Positions 46,180 through 56,500 of a DNA stretch of 64,000 bases are shown here, piece by piece. Positions within the stretch are counted from its first letter, which is position 1. Every line of letters starts with the position of its first letter. Source of the DNA: Paenibacillus profundus (GTDB lineage: Bacteria > Bacillota > Bacilli > Paenibacillales > Paenibacillaceae); NCBI RefSeq assembly GCF_021369635.1, contig NZ_JAJNBZ010000006.1, positions 1 through 64,000 on the forward strand. The letters are read 5' to 3'. The translations under genes and the position numbers were made by a program. A model generated the notes under the pieces. It was not told the DNA's origin. It worked only from the letters and a program-made list of their open reading frames with translations, and did not search any database.

Positions 46180-46560
46180 TTACTCTTCGTTGCCTGTGCG
46201 CCCGCTGTAGGCATGACTATGCGGAATCATGCCGTTAACCGTCGTGACACCCTCGAACAAATGGTAGTGTCCTCCACCTGAAAGCGGGACGGCTGGGCCG
46301 GTCACTCCCTGGATAATATGAGTATGGCCATCATCGAACGAAGTAACAGTGTAGTATTCGTGCATGTGAGGGACTCCGCTCGGCGCAGGCGCTGTCGTAC
46401 CGGCATATTGATGACGATGACCGACATCAACCGACGTCTGCCCTGCAAACTTATGGGTATGGACAGGTCTTCCGTTCCATGACGTGATATACAAACCGTG
46501 CGAATGATGTCCGGACCCATCTTCCGAATGAACGACGAACCCGGTAACCGGTATTTCCAT
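46180..46560 (-). CDS. YmaF-like histidine-rich protein
   Basis: A 126-residue protein built of short repeats around paired histidines: GHHSHGLY, PVHTHKFAG, VGHRHQYAG, VPHMHEYY, DGHTHIIQG, GGHYHLFEG and PHSHAYSG. This is the pattern of Bacillus YmaF, whose role is unknown. The H-x-H pairs suggest metal binding. ATG 46560 is preferred because the earlier ATG touches its AAGG site directly. Confidence 0.8.
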   Translation of the reverse strand: MEIPVTGFVVHSEDGSGHHSHGLYITSWNGRPVHTHKFAGQTSVDVGHRHQYAGTTAPAPSGVPHMHEYYTVTSFDDGHTHIIQGVTGPAVPLSGGGHYHLFEGVTTVNGMIPHSHAYSGRTGNEE

Positions 46561-46621
46561 TACGTTACACATCCTTCTACTCAGATCAGTAACGTATTAT
46601 ATGTGCGATTGTAATAGTTGG

Positions 46622-48211
46622 TTAATGACCTAGTTCGTTCATGATCCATCGTTTCACATCCACAAGTCGGAATATATCCGGACGAGTCTCTGAGCCGCTG
46701 ATGAGGAGCGGAACGTGTGAATCCTGCTTATGTAGCGAACCATGTCCGGCGCCGCCGCTATGAGTTGGAGAGCTCTCTCCAATGAATTCACTGCCCGGCG
46801 CGGCTGTGACGATGACGAAATTGCCTTCGTGCGAAGAAAGCGCGCTATGAAGCCGCATGAGCGCATCGGGATAATCGCCGTACTCTAGCCTCTTATCCGA
46901 TTTCCGCAGTGACATGTCAAGGAGCCCTATATCACCTCGTATGTTCCATGTTTGCCCGTATCTGTCACGAACGTTTCCATTCGGCCGATAAGTTAGTTCT
47001 TGTTCGTTACGTCCGGATCGAACAAGAATGTCTCCGCCTTCCATCCATGCAATCACATCAATCCGTTTCTCTTGCTGCAAGCGGCGGACTGCTTCTGCTT
47101 TTGCTACTTTCGAATCGTTGATATACACATAGGCCATCCGTTCATTCACGGCGAGCACGATCTGATCCTGCTTCGTGACGGGCTTGCTCAATGCGGCGAT
47201 GCGATACGAATTCAGCACCTGCCTCAAATCGATGATGGAACGCTCGCGTTCCCGTTCGATATAGGTCTGGCCGCTGTCTCCGGCAATGATCCACACGTTG
47301 TCTTTCATGGCCGCATCCCAAGAACCGAACGCTTGAAATACCCGCTGCAGTTGCTTGTCCGCCCGTTCGATGCCACGCGTCTCCGCTGGCCCTTTACGGT
47401 GAACATCATGATCATTGTTCGGCAAATAAACGAGGGTAAATGACGGAAGACGATCTTGCTCAATCAAATAGATGAGCTCGTCAGCCGAGAATTCATCGTT
47501 CAGACCATAGCTTTGCCATGCATGAGTATTCCGCACATCGTCCGGCTTCAGTCTGGACAGAACGCCCAGAGAGAACCATTTCGGCGCTAACGTTTTCAGG
47601 TCCCGTGGCAATGAGGTGCTGTCCGCGAACGCGGCTGGCACCTTCAGACGATGTTCTGTCGTTCCCCGATACACCATTCCGTTGATAGACGCCGTCTCTA
47701 TTCCTCTTGCGGCCAACTCTTCATGTATCGTCTTGACTTGCTTATTCAGGTGAACGTTGTTCAACCGGTACAAGCTGTTTTTGAACACATCGCCCACACC
47801 CAGCTTCAACGTCTCCCACAGCGCAGTCCCATAGCTGACTAGTCTGCCTTCTCGTGAGTTGTACCAGACGAGACCGGGCACGTGATGCCCATCCGGACCG
47901 GATCCGGTTAGTATCGTGCTGTCGATCGTCACGGACATCGTTGGGAACGAGCTGACCGCATCGGGCTTATAATGCCCTCGTTCCATCAGGAACTTCAATG
48001 CCGGAGCCTGTCCGTTCCGAATCGCTTCCTGCAGCGGTTTATCCATCATCGAATCGAGGATGACGAGGATGACACGTTTGGTTGATGAGGTGGGCTGAAC
48101 CGACTTGATGCGGGGCTGTGCACCTTGCTGTATCTCCCCTTTTTGGCAGGCAGACGGCACAATGCTTATGAACAGCAACAGCACGATCAATATCCAGCGT
48201 CCCCGGTTCAT
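46622..48211 (-). CDS. Alkaline-phosphatase-superfamily phosphodiesterase lipoprotein
   Basis: A 529-residue exported enzyme of the type I phosphodiesterase/nucleotide pyrophosphatase family. Start ATG 48211 has AGGGGG seven bases upstream. The lipoprotein-type leader ends VPSAC. The first metal and nucleophile region is VILVILDSMMD and FPTMSVTIDSTILTG. Later ligands are LPNNDHDVH, IIAGDSG and SPTHSGGAGHGSLH. It probably hydrolyses phosphate esters at the outer membrane face. The substrate is unknown. Confidence 0.85.
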   Translation of the reverse strand: MNRGRWILIVLLLFISIVPSACQKGEIQQGAQPRIKSVQPTSSTKRVILVILDSMMDKPLQEAIRNGQAPALKFLMERGHYKPDAVSSFPTMSVTIDSTILTGSGPDGHHVPGLVWYNSREGRLVSYGTALWETLKLGVGDVFKNSLYRLNNVHLNKQVKTIHEELAARGIETASINGMVYRGTTEHRLKVPAAFADSTSLPRDLKTLAPKWFSLGVLSRLKPDDVRNTHAWQSYGLNDEFSADELIYLIEQDRLPSFTLVYLPNNDHDVHRKGPAETRGIERADKQLQRVFQAFGSWDAAMKDNVWIIAGDSGQTYIERERERSIIDLRQVLNSYRIAALSKPVTKQDQIVLAVNERMAYVYINDSKVAKAEAVRRLQQEKRIDVIAWMEGGDILVRSGRNEQELTYRPNGNVRDRYGQTWNIRGDIGLLDMSLRKSDKRLEYGDYPDALMRLHSALSSHEGNFVIVTAAPGSEFIGESSPTHSGGAGHGSLHKQDSHVPLLISGSETRPDIFRLVDVKRWIMNELGH

Positions 48212-48272
48212 CGTATTCCCCCTTTTATCGCCTAGATTAGGCGGATTTCGTGATGATCGTACTCGTCTCTTG

Positions 48273-49280
48273 CTAATCCATCTCAATCGACACAGCATGC
48301 GCGATGCAAGGAATGCTCTCCCCTTGCTGGTAAGAGAGCGGCGATAACAAGGCTCCTGTCGCAACGATCAACACCCGCTTCAGCTCCCCCTTGTTCATCC
48401 GTTTCAAAATGTGTCCATACGTCACCACGGCGGAGCATGCGCTTCCACTTCCACCGGCCTGCACGGCTTGCTTCTCGATATCGAACACCATCAGCCCGCA
48501 ATCGTTAAATGTCGTGTTGTCGATATATATTTTTGTTTTCTTCAATAAATCTTTCACAATCGGATGACCGACGGACGCCAAGTCGCCTGTAACGATTAGG
48601 TCGTAATCCTCAGGCTTCCGCCCCGTGTCATGCAAATGGGTGCGAATCGTATCCGCAGCAGCCGGCGCCATCGCTCCCCCCATATTGAACGGGTCTTTCA
48701 AGCCCATGTCCATCACTTTGCCAATCGTCGCCGAGGTCACTCTCGGGCCCGTTCCCCGGCTTGAGATGACGGCGGCTCCCGCTCCGGTCACTGTAAACTG
48801 CGCAGTCGGCGGCTTCTGTGCTCCATATTCCGTAGGATATCGGAATTGTTTCTCCACCGTGCAGTTGTGGCTGCAGGTGGCTGCCAGCGCGTAATCCGCA
48901 TTGCCTGAGTCGATGAGAAGCGCAGCAAGCGCGAGCGACTCCATCGATGTAGAGCAAGCGCCAAATACTCCGATAAAGGGCATATTGAGGGAACGAGCGG
49001 CAAAGCTGTTGCTAATGATCTGATTGAGCAAATCTCCGCCGATGAAGTAATCGATATGATTGGCGGTCAGGTTCGCCTTCGTGATGGCCATGTGCGTCGC
49101 TTGTTCCAATAGCTTACGTTCCGCCTTTTCCCATGTTTGCTCCTGCAAATCCAGCTGTTCATGTATCAGATCAAAATCGGTCGCGAGCGGCCCCTGTCCC
49201 TCTTCCGGGCCGACGATAGCCGACGTCCCGATAATGACGGGCGGATGTTGAAACTTCCACGTTTGCTGTCCTTTAAGCAT
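48273..49280 (-). CDS. spoVAD: Stage V sporulation protein AD
   Basis: A 335-residue SpoVAD, thiolase-like in fold. Diagnostic stretches are GPLATDFDLIHEQLDL, FGACSTSMESLALAA, NMGGAMAPAAADTI and GGSGSACSAVVTYG. SpoVAD binds dipicolinic acid and helps load it into the developing spore. The usual partners spoVAC and spoVAEb are absent from this neighbourhood, while a DUF421+DUF1657 gene lies directly upstream. This suggests an accessory spoVA locus, not the main operon. Confidence 0.93.
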   Translation of the reverse strand: MLKGQQTWKFQHPPVIIGTSAIVGPEEGQGPLATDFDLIHEQLDLQEQTWEKAERKLLEQATHMAITKANLTANHIDYFIGGDLLNQIISNSFAARSLNMPFIGVFGACSTSMESLALAALLIDSGNADYALAATCSHNCTVEKQFRYPTEYGAQKPPTAQFTVTGAGAAVISSRGTGPRVTSATIGKVMDMGLKDPFNMGGAMAPAAADTIRTHLHDTGRKPEDYDLIVTGDLASVGHPIVKDLLKKTKIYIDNTTFNDCGLMVFDIEKQAVQAGGSGSACSAVVTYGHILKRMNKGELKRVLIVATGALLSPLSYQQGESIPCIAHAVSIEMD

Positions 49281-49342
49281 GCCAGCACCCCTTCATGCAA
49301 AATGTGTGCAGTATATAATTTTAATATTTGAGCCTCTCTCTG

Positions 49343-50206
49343 CTATCGAATCAAGTAAGGTCTAAGGTCTGTAATGATAGTTTGCAGCGTTTTTGAACAT
49401 TGCTCATACATCGATTTTGCCTCTTCATTTTGAGTCGACAGACTGAACAATTCCAAGTCAGCTTCACATTTTTTCAATTTGGCGAGCGCTTCGGCCTCTG
49501 TCTGTGGCATCGTCACCTTGATTTGATCGTTCATCAGGTCCACATACAGCTTCCCGTAACTGTCGATTTGAGCCAAATAGACGTCCTTCGTATCTGTGAC
49601 ACCCAGCTTAGCCAGCTCTTCTTCCAGCCAAGTCTCGTCTCTTCCGAGCGCGATTAACGGCTTCTCCAACACTTGACCGTCCATGACGAGCGCCAAAGGT
49701 TCTTTCTCCGGTGCGACTTTAATCCCGAGATGACTCGGCGTGAGTGGCGTGTGTTCCAGCTTCGGCATCACGTTCACTTCACCGCTCGTTTCCATGATGG
49801 CGAATTCCACGTCAGCCGTACTGAAAACATTTTTCTTGCGCAACAATTCCAACAATTCGTCGGAAGTGATGCGCTCTTTCTTCAGATTATCCTCTAAAAT
49901 TTTACCGTCTTTGATGAGCACGGTAGACTTCCCGTCAATAATGTTTCTCATCGTCTTGCTCTTAAGCTGCAGAAATTCGATGCCCAGCGATACGGCAACC
50001 CACACCACCAATGACACCAACCCCAAATACCAGTTTGCTTCCAAATCCAAAGAGACATAGGCGGCAAGACTCCCGATCGTGATACCCGTTATGTATTCGA
50101 ATACCGATAACTGAGAGACCTGCCTCTTTCCGAGAAGCTTGGTCAATACAAATAGAGTGACCACGGCGACCAACGTTCTTAATGTAATTTCCAGCCATTG
50201 CGGCAT
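49343..50206 (-). CDS. DUF421 + DUF1657 membrane protein (2Duf-type)
   Basis: A 287-residue protein. Three N-terminal membrane helices and a YetF-type DUF421 domain (LLGKRQVSQLSVFEYITGIT, IIDGKSTVLIKDGKI) fill residues 1-220. Residues about 235-287 form a DUF1657 domain (KKCEADLELFSLSTQNEEAK). This fusion is the 2Duf protein type associated with spoVA-2mob spore-resistance operons. The small DUF1657 gene at 50366 is homologous to its tail. ATG 50206 is chosen by spacing to AAAGGGG. Confidence 0.85.
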   Translation of the reverse strand: MPQWLEITLRTLVAVVTLFVLTKLLGKRQVSQLSVFEYITGITIGSLAAYVSLDLEANWYLGLVSLVVWVAVSLGIEFLQLKSKTMRNIIDGKSTVLIKDGKILEDNLKKERITSDELLELLRKKNVFSTADVEFAIMETSGEVNVMPKLEHTPLTPSHLGIKVAPEKEPLALVMDGQVLEKPLIALGRDETWLEEELAKLGVTDTKDVYLAQIDSYGKLYVDLMNDQIKVTMPQTEAEALAKLKKCEADLELFSLSTQNEEAKSMYEQCSKTLQTIITDLRPYLIR

Positions 50207-50365
50207 AAATGTCATCCCCTTTGAACGAATGAAATTGCTATAAGTAATTATTTGTCTAACAAGCGGATTTTATGTTGCGTGGAATGAAACGCAACCGGAG
50301 AGTATGTTTCCGGAAACTTTCGGACAACTTATTATTTGTGATTCGATGATAAAGGTGGTGAAACC

Positions 50366-50572
50366 ATGACAGTAGGATCTCAAGTAAAAACCTGTTTGGC
50401 TTCGTTGAAAGGCGTCCAAGCCGACCTTGAGCAGTTTGCCTTAGGCACACAAAATCAGGAAGCTAAAAATATGTACACCAACGCCGCCCAACAAACCCAG
50501 CAAGTTATTCAGCAGGTAGAAGGACGAGTGCAGCAGTTAGAAGCGGAAGAACCACAGTATAAGGGGTTTTAA
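50366..50572 (+). CDS. DUF1657 small protein
   Basis: A 68-residue helical protein (VKTCLASLKGVQADLEQFAL, TQNQEAKNMYTNAAQQTQQV), homologous to the C-terminus of the 2Duf-type protein encoded divergently at 50206. AAGGTGG precedes the ATG. DUF1657 proteins occur in spore-formers, often inside spoVA-type operons. It is expected to be expressed in the forespore, by analogy. Confidence 0.85.
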   Translation: MTVGSQVKTCLASLKGVQADLEQFALGTQNQEAKNMYTNAAQQTQQVIQQVEGRVQQLEAEEPQYKGF

Positions 50573-50601
50573 GCCATGTTAACGCATGGGTAGTAGCAAT
50601 A

Positions 50602-50640
50602 GAAGGGGCAGGCCTCTAGAATCATCGGCCTGCCCCTTCG
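50602..50640 (+). terminator. Terminator of the DUF1657 gene
   Basis: AAGGGGCAGGCC pairs with GGCCTGCCCCTT around TCTAGAATCATC; only a short T-tract follows. Confidence 0.75.
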
Positions 50641-50810
50641 ACTTTCATCAGAAAGCCTATCTTCATAAAGATCATCGCATTGGGAATGGAATTATGGCGC
50701 AAATATAGTTTTTGCAGACAAAACCCCGCAAGTGTCCAATCAAGGTCGATATCAAGTACATACAAATATACGGTAATTCAATTTCTCCACACGAAAGGGG
50801 TTATGAGCAG

Positions 50811-50915
50811 ATGTCCGACGTTAGAGGCGGTTTTGGTTGCGGTTTTACAAGTACAGGTGTCATCCTTGTACTCTTCATTTTGTTGGTCATCATTAGCCGT
50901 TCCTTTTTAATCTAG
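50811..50915 (+). CDS. YjcZ-family small sporulation peptide
   Basis: A 34-residue peptide: a Gly-rich head MSDVRGGFGCGF followed by one membrane helix VILVLFILLVIISRSF. This is the layout of YjcZ/YczM-type sporulation peptides of Bacillales. GAAAGGGG lies 11 bases upstream. Its place beside DUF1657 and spoVAD genes supports a spore role. Confidence 0.75.
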   Translation: MSDVRGGFGCGFTSTGVILVLFILLVIISRSFLI

Positions 50916-50934
50916 GATCGGGCAAGTAAAGTTC

Positions 50935-50986
50935 GAGCCACCTATGGCCTTGACTGTCAAGCCCATAGGTGGCTCTCTTTCTTATT
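50935..50986. terminator. Bidirectional terminator between YjcZ-type and VanY genes
   Basis: GAGCCACCTATGG pairs with CCATAGGTGGCTC (with one bulge), followed by TCTTTCTT. It lies between two convergent genes and touches the VanY stop. Confidence 0.8.
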
Positions 50987-51896
50987 GTTCAGATTTATTT
51001 TCCGTCAATGCAGTCGTGGACGCGTATACATATTCCTCCAGCGTCAGCTTGCGTTCCGCCATCTCCGCTGCTCGCTCCACACCGACATACCGCAAGTGCC
51101 AAGGCTCATATTGATAGCCCGTAACCATTTCTTTGCCTTTCGGATAGCGCAGTATGAATCCGTACTCAGGTGCATGTCGAGCGATCCATTCGGCTTCTGC
51201 GGAGCCGGCAAAGCAATCTTGTACCGCACACTTCCCATCGCTCCCAGATACGTCGATCGCAAGCCCCGTCTTATGCTCGCTGTGTCCAGGCTCGGCGCTA
51301 TAGGACATTGCTTGCTCTTTGCCGTGCTTTTTCACATATTGACGATAAATCCACGATTGCGCCGCTTGAGAACGATATGCTGAGACGCCCGCCAAAAAGA
51401 TGCTGTCCTTCTCCGCATCAGCGAACATTCGTTCCAATGCCCGCGCCGCTTCTCGACGCATGAGACGTTTCTCTGATTTTTCGCGGAAAATAAATCTCAC
51501 CTTCGGGTCCACCAAATCATCTGGCTCATATTCTTCCGGCAGCGCATGCTGTTTATTGACAAGAATGGCCATGCCGTCATGACTGATTGGAGTGGGCTGC
51601 ATGTCCGCTGCCCGTTTCGTCTTCGGCCCTTCTGAAGCAACGGCGAGCAGTTTCCCCGATTCGGGCTTAACTGACAATGCATTCGATGATTCAGTTGAAG
51701 ATGCGGTGGATAAAGTGCTCGGTGATCTGGATAATGATGCAGCTGATGATGTGCTTGATTCAGTTGATGATAGGCTCGCTGATCCGGTTGAAGATGTGTT
51801 CGGAACAGGCGCTTCCGCTATTGAACCGCAGCCCGCAATCATCGTGATAACTACCATGCAACATATATATAAGTGTCTATATCCTTCATTCGACAT
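50982..51896 (-). CDS. VanY-type D-Ala-D-Ala carboxypeptidase lipoprotein
   Basis: A 304-residue M15 peptidase. The lipoprotein leader ends IAGC. A Ser/Thr-rich linker covers about 30-75, and the VanY domain about 105-290. Zinc and catalytic residues appear in SAEPGHSEHKTGLAIDVSG (His, Asp) and YEPWHLRYVG (Glu, His). It trims the terminal D-Ala from cell-wall peptides outside the cell. The low-complexity Ser linker is presumably a flexible stalk from the membrane. GAGGAGG precedes the ATG. Confidence 0.92.
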   Translation of the reverse strand: MSNEGYRHLYICCMVVITMIAGCGSIAEAPVPNTSSTGSASLSSTESSTSSAASLSRSPSTLSTASSTESSNALSVKPESGKLLAVASEGPKTKRAADMQPTPISHDGMAILVNKQHALPEEYEPDDLVDPKVRFIFREKSEKRLMRREAARALERMFADAEKDSIFLAGVSAYRSQAAQSWIYRQYVKKHGKEQAMSYSAEPGHSEHKTGLAIDVSGSDGKCAVQDCFAGSAEAEWIARHAPEYGFILRYPKGKEMVTGYQYEPWHLRYVGVERAAEMAERKLTLEEYVYASTTALTENKSEQ

Positions 51897-52084
51897 GTGC
51901 TAACCCTCCTCGTCTTAGTATGGAATAACTATCCTCTTACCATGTACGCATACGCACAGATACCGTCCATTTTATAATTACATTGGTGTGTCTAGGGCGA
52001 GAAGTACTGTCATGTTGCCTTTTGCTCCACTATCCCATATCATCAGAAAACGTCATTAGGCTGTAATTTTCCGTATCATGCTTG

Positions 52085-52340
52085 CTATGTTCCGATTACT
52101 GTTGCTCTGCGAGTTATGCTTATAATGTCTCGCTAACTGTTGCTCATACGTTTCCTGCGCGCAATGTTGGATGACTGTGGCTTTTACCTTCCGCACTCGC
52201 AGTGTTTGGACGACTGCTGCTTTTACCTTTCTCACTCACATTACTCGGGCGACATTTCTTTTAACTTCCTCACTCGCGGTATCCAGATAATTGTTGGTTT
52301 TAGAAATTGTACTCCCAGTGTTCGGATGATGGGACTATGA
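52085..52340. repeat. Seven degenerate 38-39-bp tandem repeats
   Basis: Units begin near 52088, 52126, 52165, 52203, 52241, 52280 and 52319, with a consensus of TGTTYGGATGACTG then GCTTTTACCTTCCTCACTCG. Period 38-39 is regular across all seven. It lies between the VanY and L25 genes without a ribosome site. The remaining 51897-52084 shows nothing I can name. Confidence 0.75.
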
Positions 52341-52409
52341 GAGTTTCTGAAGGAACGGGAGAATGGGCAAAGGCATCAATTTATAAAGGATGAGAGTCTC
52401 CTTAAAACC

Positions 52410-52446
52410 AAAAGAAGCCTGCTGAAAGAATCTCAACAGGCTTCCT
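52410..52446 (-). terminator. Terminator of the L25/Ctc gene
   Basis: On the reverse strand AGCCTGTTGA pairs with TTCAGCAGGCT, followed by TCTTTTGG. Confidence 0.75.
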
Positions 52447-52459
52447 ATATTTACATGAA

Positions 52460-53068
52460 TCAGGATGGTTGCTCGTCCGCTGCATCGACAGCCCCATCGC
52501 CCGTATCAACACCGCGTGGTACGATGATGGATACAAGCAATTCATCCTTGTTCGAAATGAGCTGAATATCGTCAGGCAGCGCTACTTCATGCGCCAAGAG
52601 CTTGTCCCCCACATTCAAATGGGAAATATCCACTTCAAAAACAGAAGGCAAATCGGAAGGAAGACCTTCGATTTCCAATCCCGTTTCCTGGCTCTGTATA
52701 ATTCCGCCTTTCTTCGTACCGGCTGGAGTTCCTTGATATTCTATCGGAACGCGTACACGAATCGGCTTGTTGTCCGATACCTGTTGAAAGTCGACATGAA
52801 TCCAGGCTCCATTTTTCTGTTCCATTTCTTTGATTAAGGTCTGAATCGGCTTCATCCCCTCAATCTTCAAGTGAAACGTTTCTGTTCTACCTCTGCGCGC
52901 CAATTTTCCGATTTCCTTCGAATCGACATGTACCGGTATGCTGTCCATGCTCGAACCGTAGACGACTGCTGGAATACGTCCTTGTTGCCGCAAGCCCCGA
53001 AGGGCGGAACGCTTGAAATCAGTTCTTCTCTCTGCTTTCAATTCGTACATGTTGCTCTGTGCGTTCAT
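52460..53068 (-). CDS. ctc: Ribosomal protein L25 / general stress protein Ctc
   Basis: A 202-residue two-domain L25 (TL5/Ctc type). The 5S rRNA-binding N-terminal domain has LKAERRTDFKRSALRGLRQQ and IPAVVYG. The C-terminal beta domain (about 90-190) includes VDISHLNVGDKLLAHEVALP. It binds 5S rRNA in the large subunit and in Bacillus responds to stress. ATG 53068 follows GGAGG by ten bases; the longer frame lacks a site. Confidence 0.93.
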   Translation of the reverse strand: MNAQSNMYELKAERRTDFKRSALRGLRQQGRIPAVVYGSSMDSIPVHVDSKEIGKLARRGRTETFHLKIEGMKPIQTLIKEMEQKNGAWIHVDFQQVSDNKPIRVRVPIEYQGTPAGTKKGGIIQSQETGLEIEGLPSDLPSVFEVDISHLNVGDKLLAHEVALPDDIQLISNKDELLVSIIVPRGVDTGDGAVDAADEQPS

Positions 53069-53228
53069 AACGTAACAACCTCCCTCTCGCAATCCTGTCA
53101 TTCTACAAAAATGCCCTGTCTGTTATAGCAAGGCATAGAGGTTATTACCCGTCTTAGTTGTTTTGTAAACAGTAATATTATAATGGATTCAATCGCAACA
53201 AAAGTTCACCACGATGAAACAGGTTCGG

Positions 53229-53360
53229 TTCCATTGGATTTCGTACAATAGAAATGAGTCATTTAAAGCTGAACGTAACGTTTCATTGGATTGCATACAG
53301 CAGAATCCACTTGAAGCAGTTGCTTACAGCACGAACAACAGATTAGATTGGATGCTATCC
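53229..53360. repeat. Degenerate ~52-62-bp direct repeats
   Basis: TTCCATTGGATTTCGTACA (53229) recurs as TTTCATTGGATTGCATACA (53281) and more weakly near 53343. They lie in the 430-bp gap between the L25 and glycosidase genes, which has no gene I can support. Confidence 0.45.
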
Positions 53361-53534
53361 AACCAATCGATCATTACCGCTCGATTACGCAGCATTCCAC
53401 TGTATATTTTCCAACGAAATCTATCCACAAAAATTTAAAATCTCTGAAGCCACAATCAATAACTAAGAGACGCCGATCATCAGAATGACCGGCGTCTTAA
53501 TAACTATAAAGAAGTCAAGTGGATATAGACCTGA

Positions 53535-56500
53535 CTAGTTATGTTTAAAAGGCGTCACGACAAGCCGTTCCGTTGCCGTCTTACCCTCGTATCCAGCGAT
53601 GATCGTCGCTTTTCCTTTCGCGATCGCACGGAGCTTGCCGCTGTCGCGGTCGATCGCAGCCACCTTCGAATCCGTGCTGTACCATTGCACGCCCGAGCTG
53701 ACGACTTGCTTCGTGCCGTCCGCGTAGTAAGCGGTAATCTGCAGCGTTGCCGAAGTCCCCGCCTTCATCGGCTTCAGCTTCCCGATCTCGATGCGCCTCG
53801 GCTGCTTGACCTTGGAAGCCACCTCAATATCAAGCGATGCCTTCAGGAACGGGCCGTAGCGGGCCGTAATTACCGCCTTCCCCGCTTGCTTCGCCGTCAC
53901 AATCCCGCTGCTTCCGTCAACTTGAGTGACCCGCTCGTTATCGGAGGTGAACGTCACTCCGGCCGCCAACGGAATGCGATTGCCGCTGCCGTCGATGCCG
54001 ATGACTTGAAGGCTTTGCTGTTCTCCTGCCTTCATCTCCGCTTCGCCGCTCAATTCAATACTGACGATAGCCCGATTCAATACGATTATCGGATCACTCG
54101 GCACACTCTCATTATGAAGGCGATCGACTGCCGTTACGGCATACGTGTATGTCTCGCCTGTCACCGCGCTTGTATCCGTAAACAGGAGAGGACCGCCGCT
54201 CTTGCGCACCGTCAGTATGATCTGACTCGGATCGTTCACATTCGGAGTCGAGCTGCCTACCGTCCGATAGAGCACATAATACCCCGCATCACTGTCCTTG
54301 TTGTCCTGCCATGCGAGATGAATTCCCCTATCCGTCACATGAGCGGCCGTCCATCGCGGCGCTGCCGGAGCCTTCGCATCAAGCCAAGGCATCACGGGAA
54401 CAAGCGCTTGGAAGCGGTAGCTGTCTTGTATGAGCCGATCGCGCAGCCCGAGCGGATTGTCCAGTACGCTTGTCGCGCTAAAATGCATACTGCCCTTTAC
54501 CGCATCGTAATTCAGTATATATTTCAGCTGATTCGGCAGTTCGTTCGGATTTTTCCACACCGGGTCGTCGTTGGCATTAATTTTGTAATCGGCGTGGCCA
54601 ATGTAGAGCTGCGTATGCGTCCCTGTCACCTCTTTGCTCCACCAATCGACGAGCTTTTCGAACGCAGCTGGTGTAAAGCCGAAGCTCCAATAAATCTGCG
54701 GCGCAATGTAATCAATCCAGCCTTCCTGTATCCATAAGCGGGTATCCGCAAACAGATCGTCGTACGTCTGTACGCCAGCCGCCGTATCCGAACCTGCCGG
54801 ATCCGTCGACATGTTGCGCCATACGCCGAACGGGCTGATGCCGAATTTCACATATGGCTTCACCTGCTTGATTTCAGAGGAAAGTCGCCGAATGAACGAA
54901 TTCACATTGTCACGGCGCCAGTCCGCTATGTCGCTGAAGCCCGCTCCGTATTTCCGATATGCTTCACCATCTGGAAATTCGACGCCCGATACTTTATACG
55001 GATAGAAATAATCGTCGAAATGGACGGCATCGATATCATACTTGCGTACAACTTCCATGATGCTGTCCGTGACGAATTGCTTCGCCTCCGGGATGCCGGG
55101 ATTGAAATACAGCTTGCCGCCGTAACTTATGACCCAATCCGGATGCAGCCGTGCCGGGTGATCCTCCACCAGCCGGCTCAGGTCTGCCTTCATGCTAACG
55201 CGATATGGATTGAACCAGGCGTGGAACTCCATGTTACGCTTGTGTGTTTCTTCAATCATGAAGGCAAGCGGGTCATAGCCCGGGTCCTTCCCCTGCACGC
55301 CGGTTAGCCACTCCGACCATGGCGCATACTCGGAAGGATAGAACGCATCTGCGGTTGGCTTGATTTGCATGACGACGGCGTTCATGCCGCTTGCTTGCAA
55401 ATCGCCAATTAAGTTAACATAATATTTTTTCTGTTCACTTATAGTGACAACGCCTTTCTTCGGCCAGTCAATATTTTCGACCGAGGCAATCCACGCCGCT
55501 CGCAATTGGCGTTTCGGTGCTGTAGTCTCCGCATTTACGACAAGCGTGACAGCAGCTGACTTTCCCTCATACGTTGCCGTAATGACGCTCACCCCTACTT
55601 TCAATGCGGTAATGAAACCGTTCGCGTCAATGACGGCCACTTGCGTATTGCCGCTCTTATAGGCTACGCCGGATGATACTTCAATTGGTTCGGTCTGGTT
55701 CTCATAGGTCGCCAATACCTTGCCTTGAAGCGTATCTCCCACCGTCATCGAATGCAAGCCGCTCAGTTCAATGCGCTGTAATTTTGGCAGCGCGGGCTCG
55801 ATGGTCAGCTCATACGTTGACGAGAGAGAGCCATATACGGCCCGCACTACGGTCGTGCCTTGCTGAAGTGCGGTAACCAGTCCATTCGCATCGATGGAGG
55901 CCACGTTCGCTTGGCTGCTGTCGTATACCACGCCATTCAGCATCTTCACTGGTTGCGGTACACCGTAATAATTAGCGAACGCTTCGGTCTGATTCGTCTG
56001 GCCAACAGGCAGATTCGGCAAGCCATAGAAATCAAGCTTATCGATAACCGGCGCCTCAACACCCACAGCCAGTTCATATTCTGCTGTGGAAGCTTGACGA
56101 TATCGAGCGGTAATGTGCGCTGTGCCTTCCTTGAGCGCCGTGACTGAACCGTCCAAGTTCACTTGAGCGACAGCGGGATCGCTGCTCGCAAGCTGTGCGT
56201 CACTCGTCACATCGATGGGTTCCTTGCTGCCGCTGTACGTTGCCAGCACATTGACGCGCTTCGTCTCACCGACTTGCATCGGCGTCAAACCATTCAGCGT
56301 CAGCTCATACACATCCGTATCACCGTAAAACACGCGCAGTTCATCAAAGTAAAGCGCACCTCCATTTTTATTGCGGTCGCTCGTCTCCACAAGATAGATC
56401 TGGTTCAGCCTGAGCGGTTCAGTAAGATTGGACGGGATGTTAGCTGTTATATAGCGCCAGCCGTTCCAGTTCAACCCTCCACTCGCGGTGAAGTCGACTG

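Noticed and set aside
52140..52340. 66-codon forward frame with a repeating LDDCxFYL motif
   Set aside because: The protein repeat is a by-product of the 39-bp DNA repeat; there is no ribosome site and the outer repeat units are not open.
53541..54737. 398-codon forward frame
   Set aside because: It is antisense shadow of the large glycosidase gene with Arg/His-rich, non-protein-like composition.
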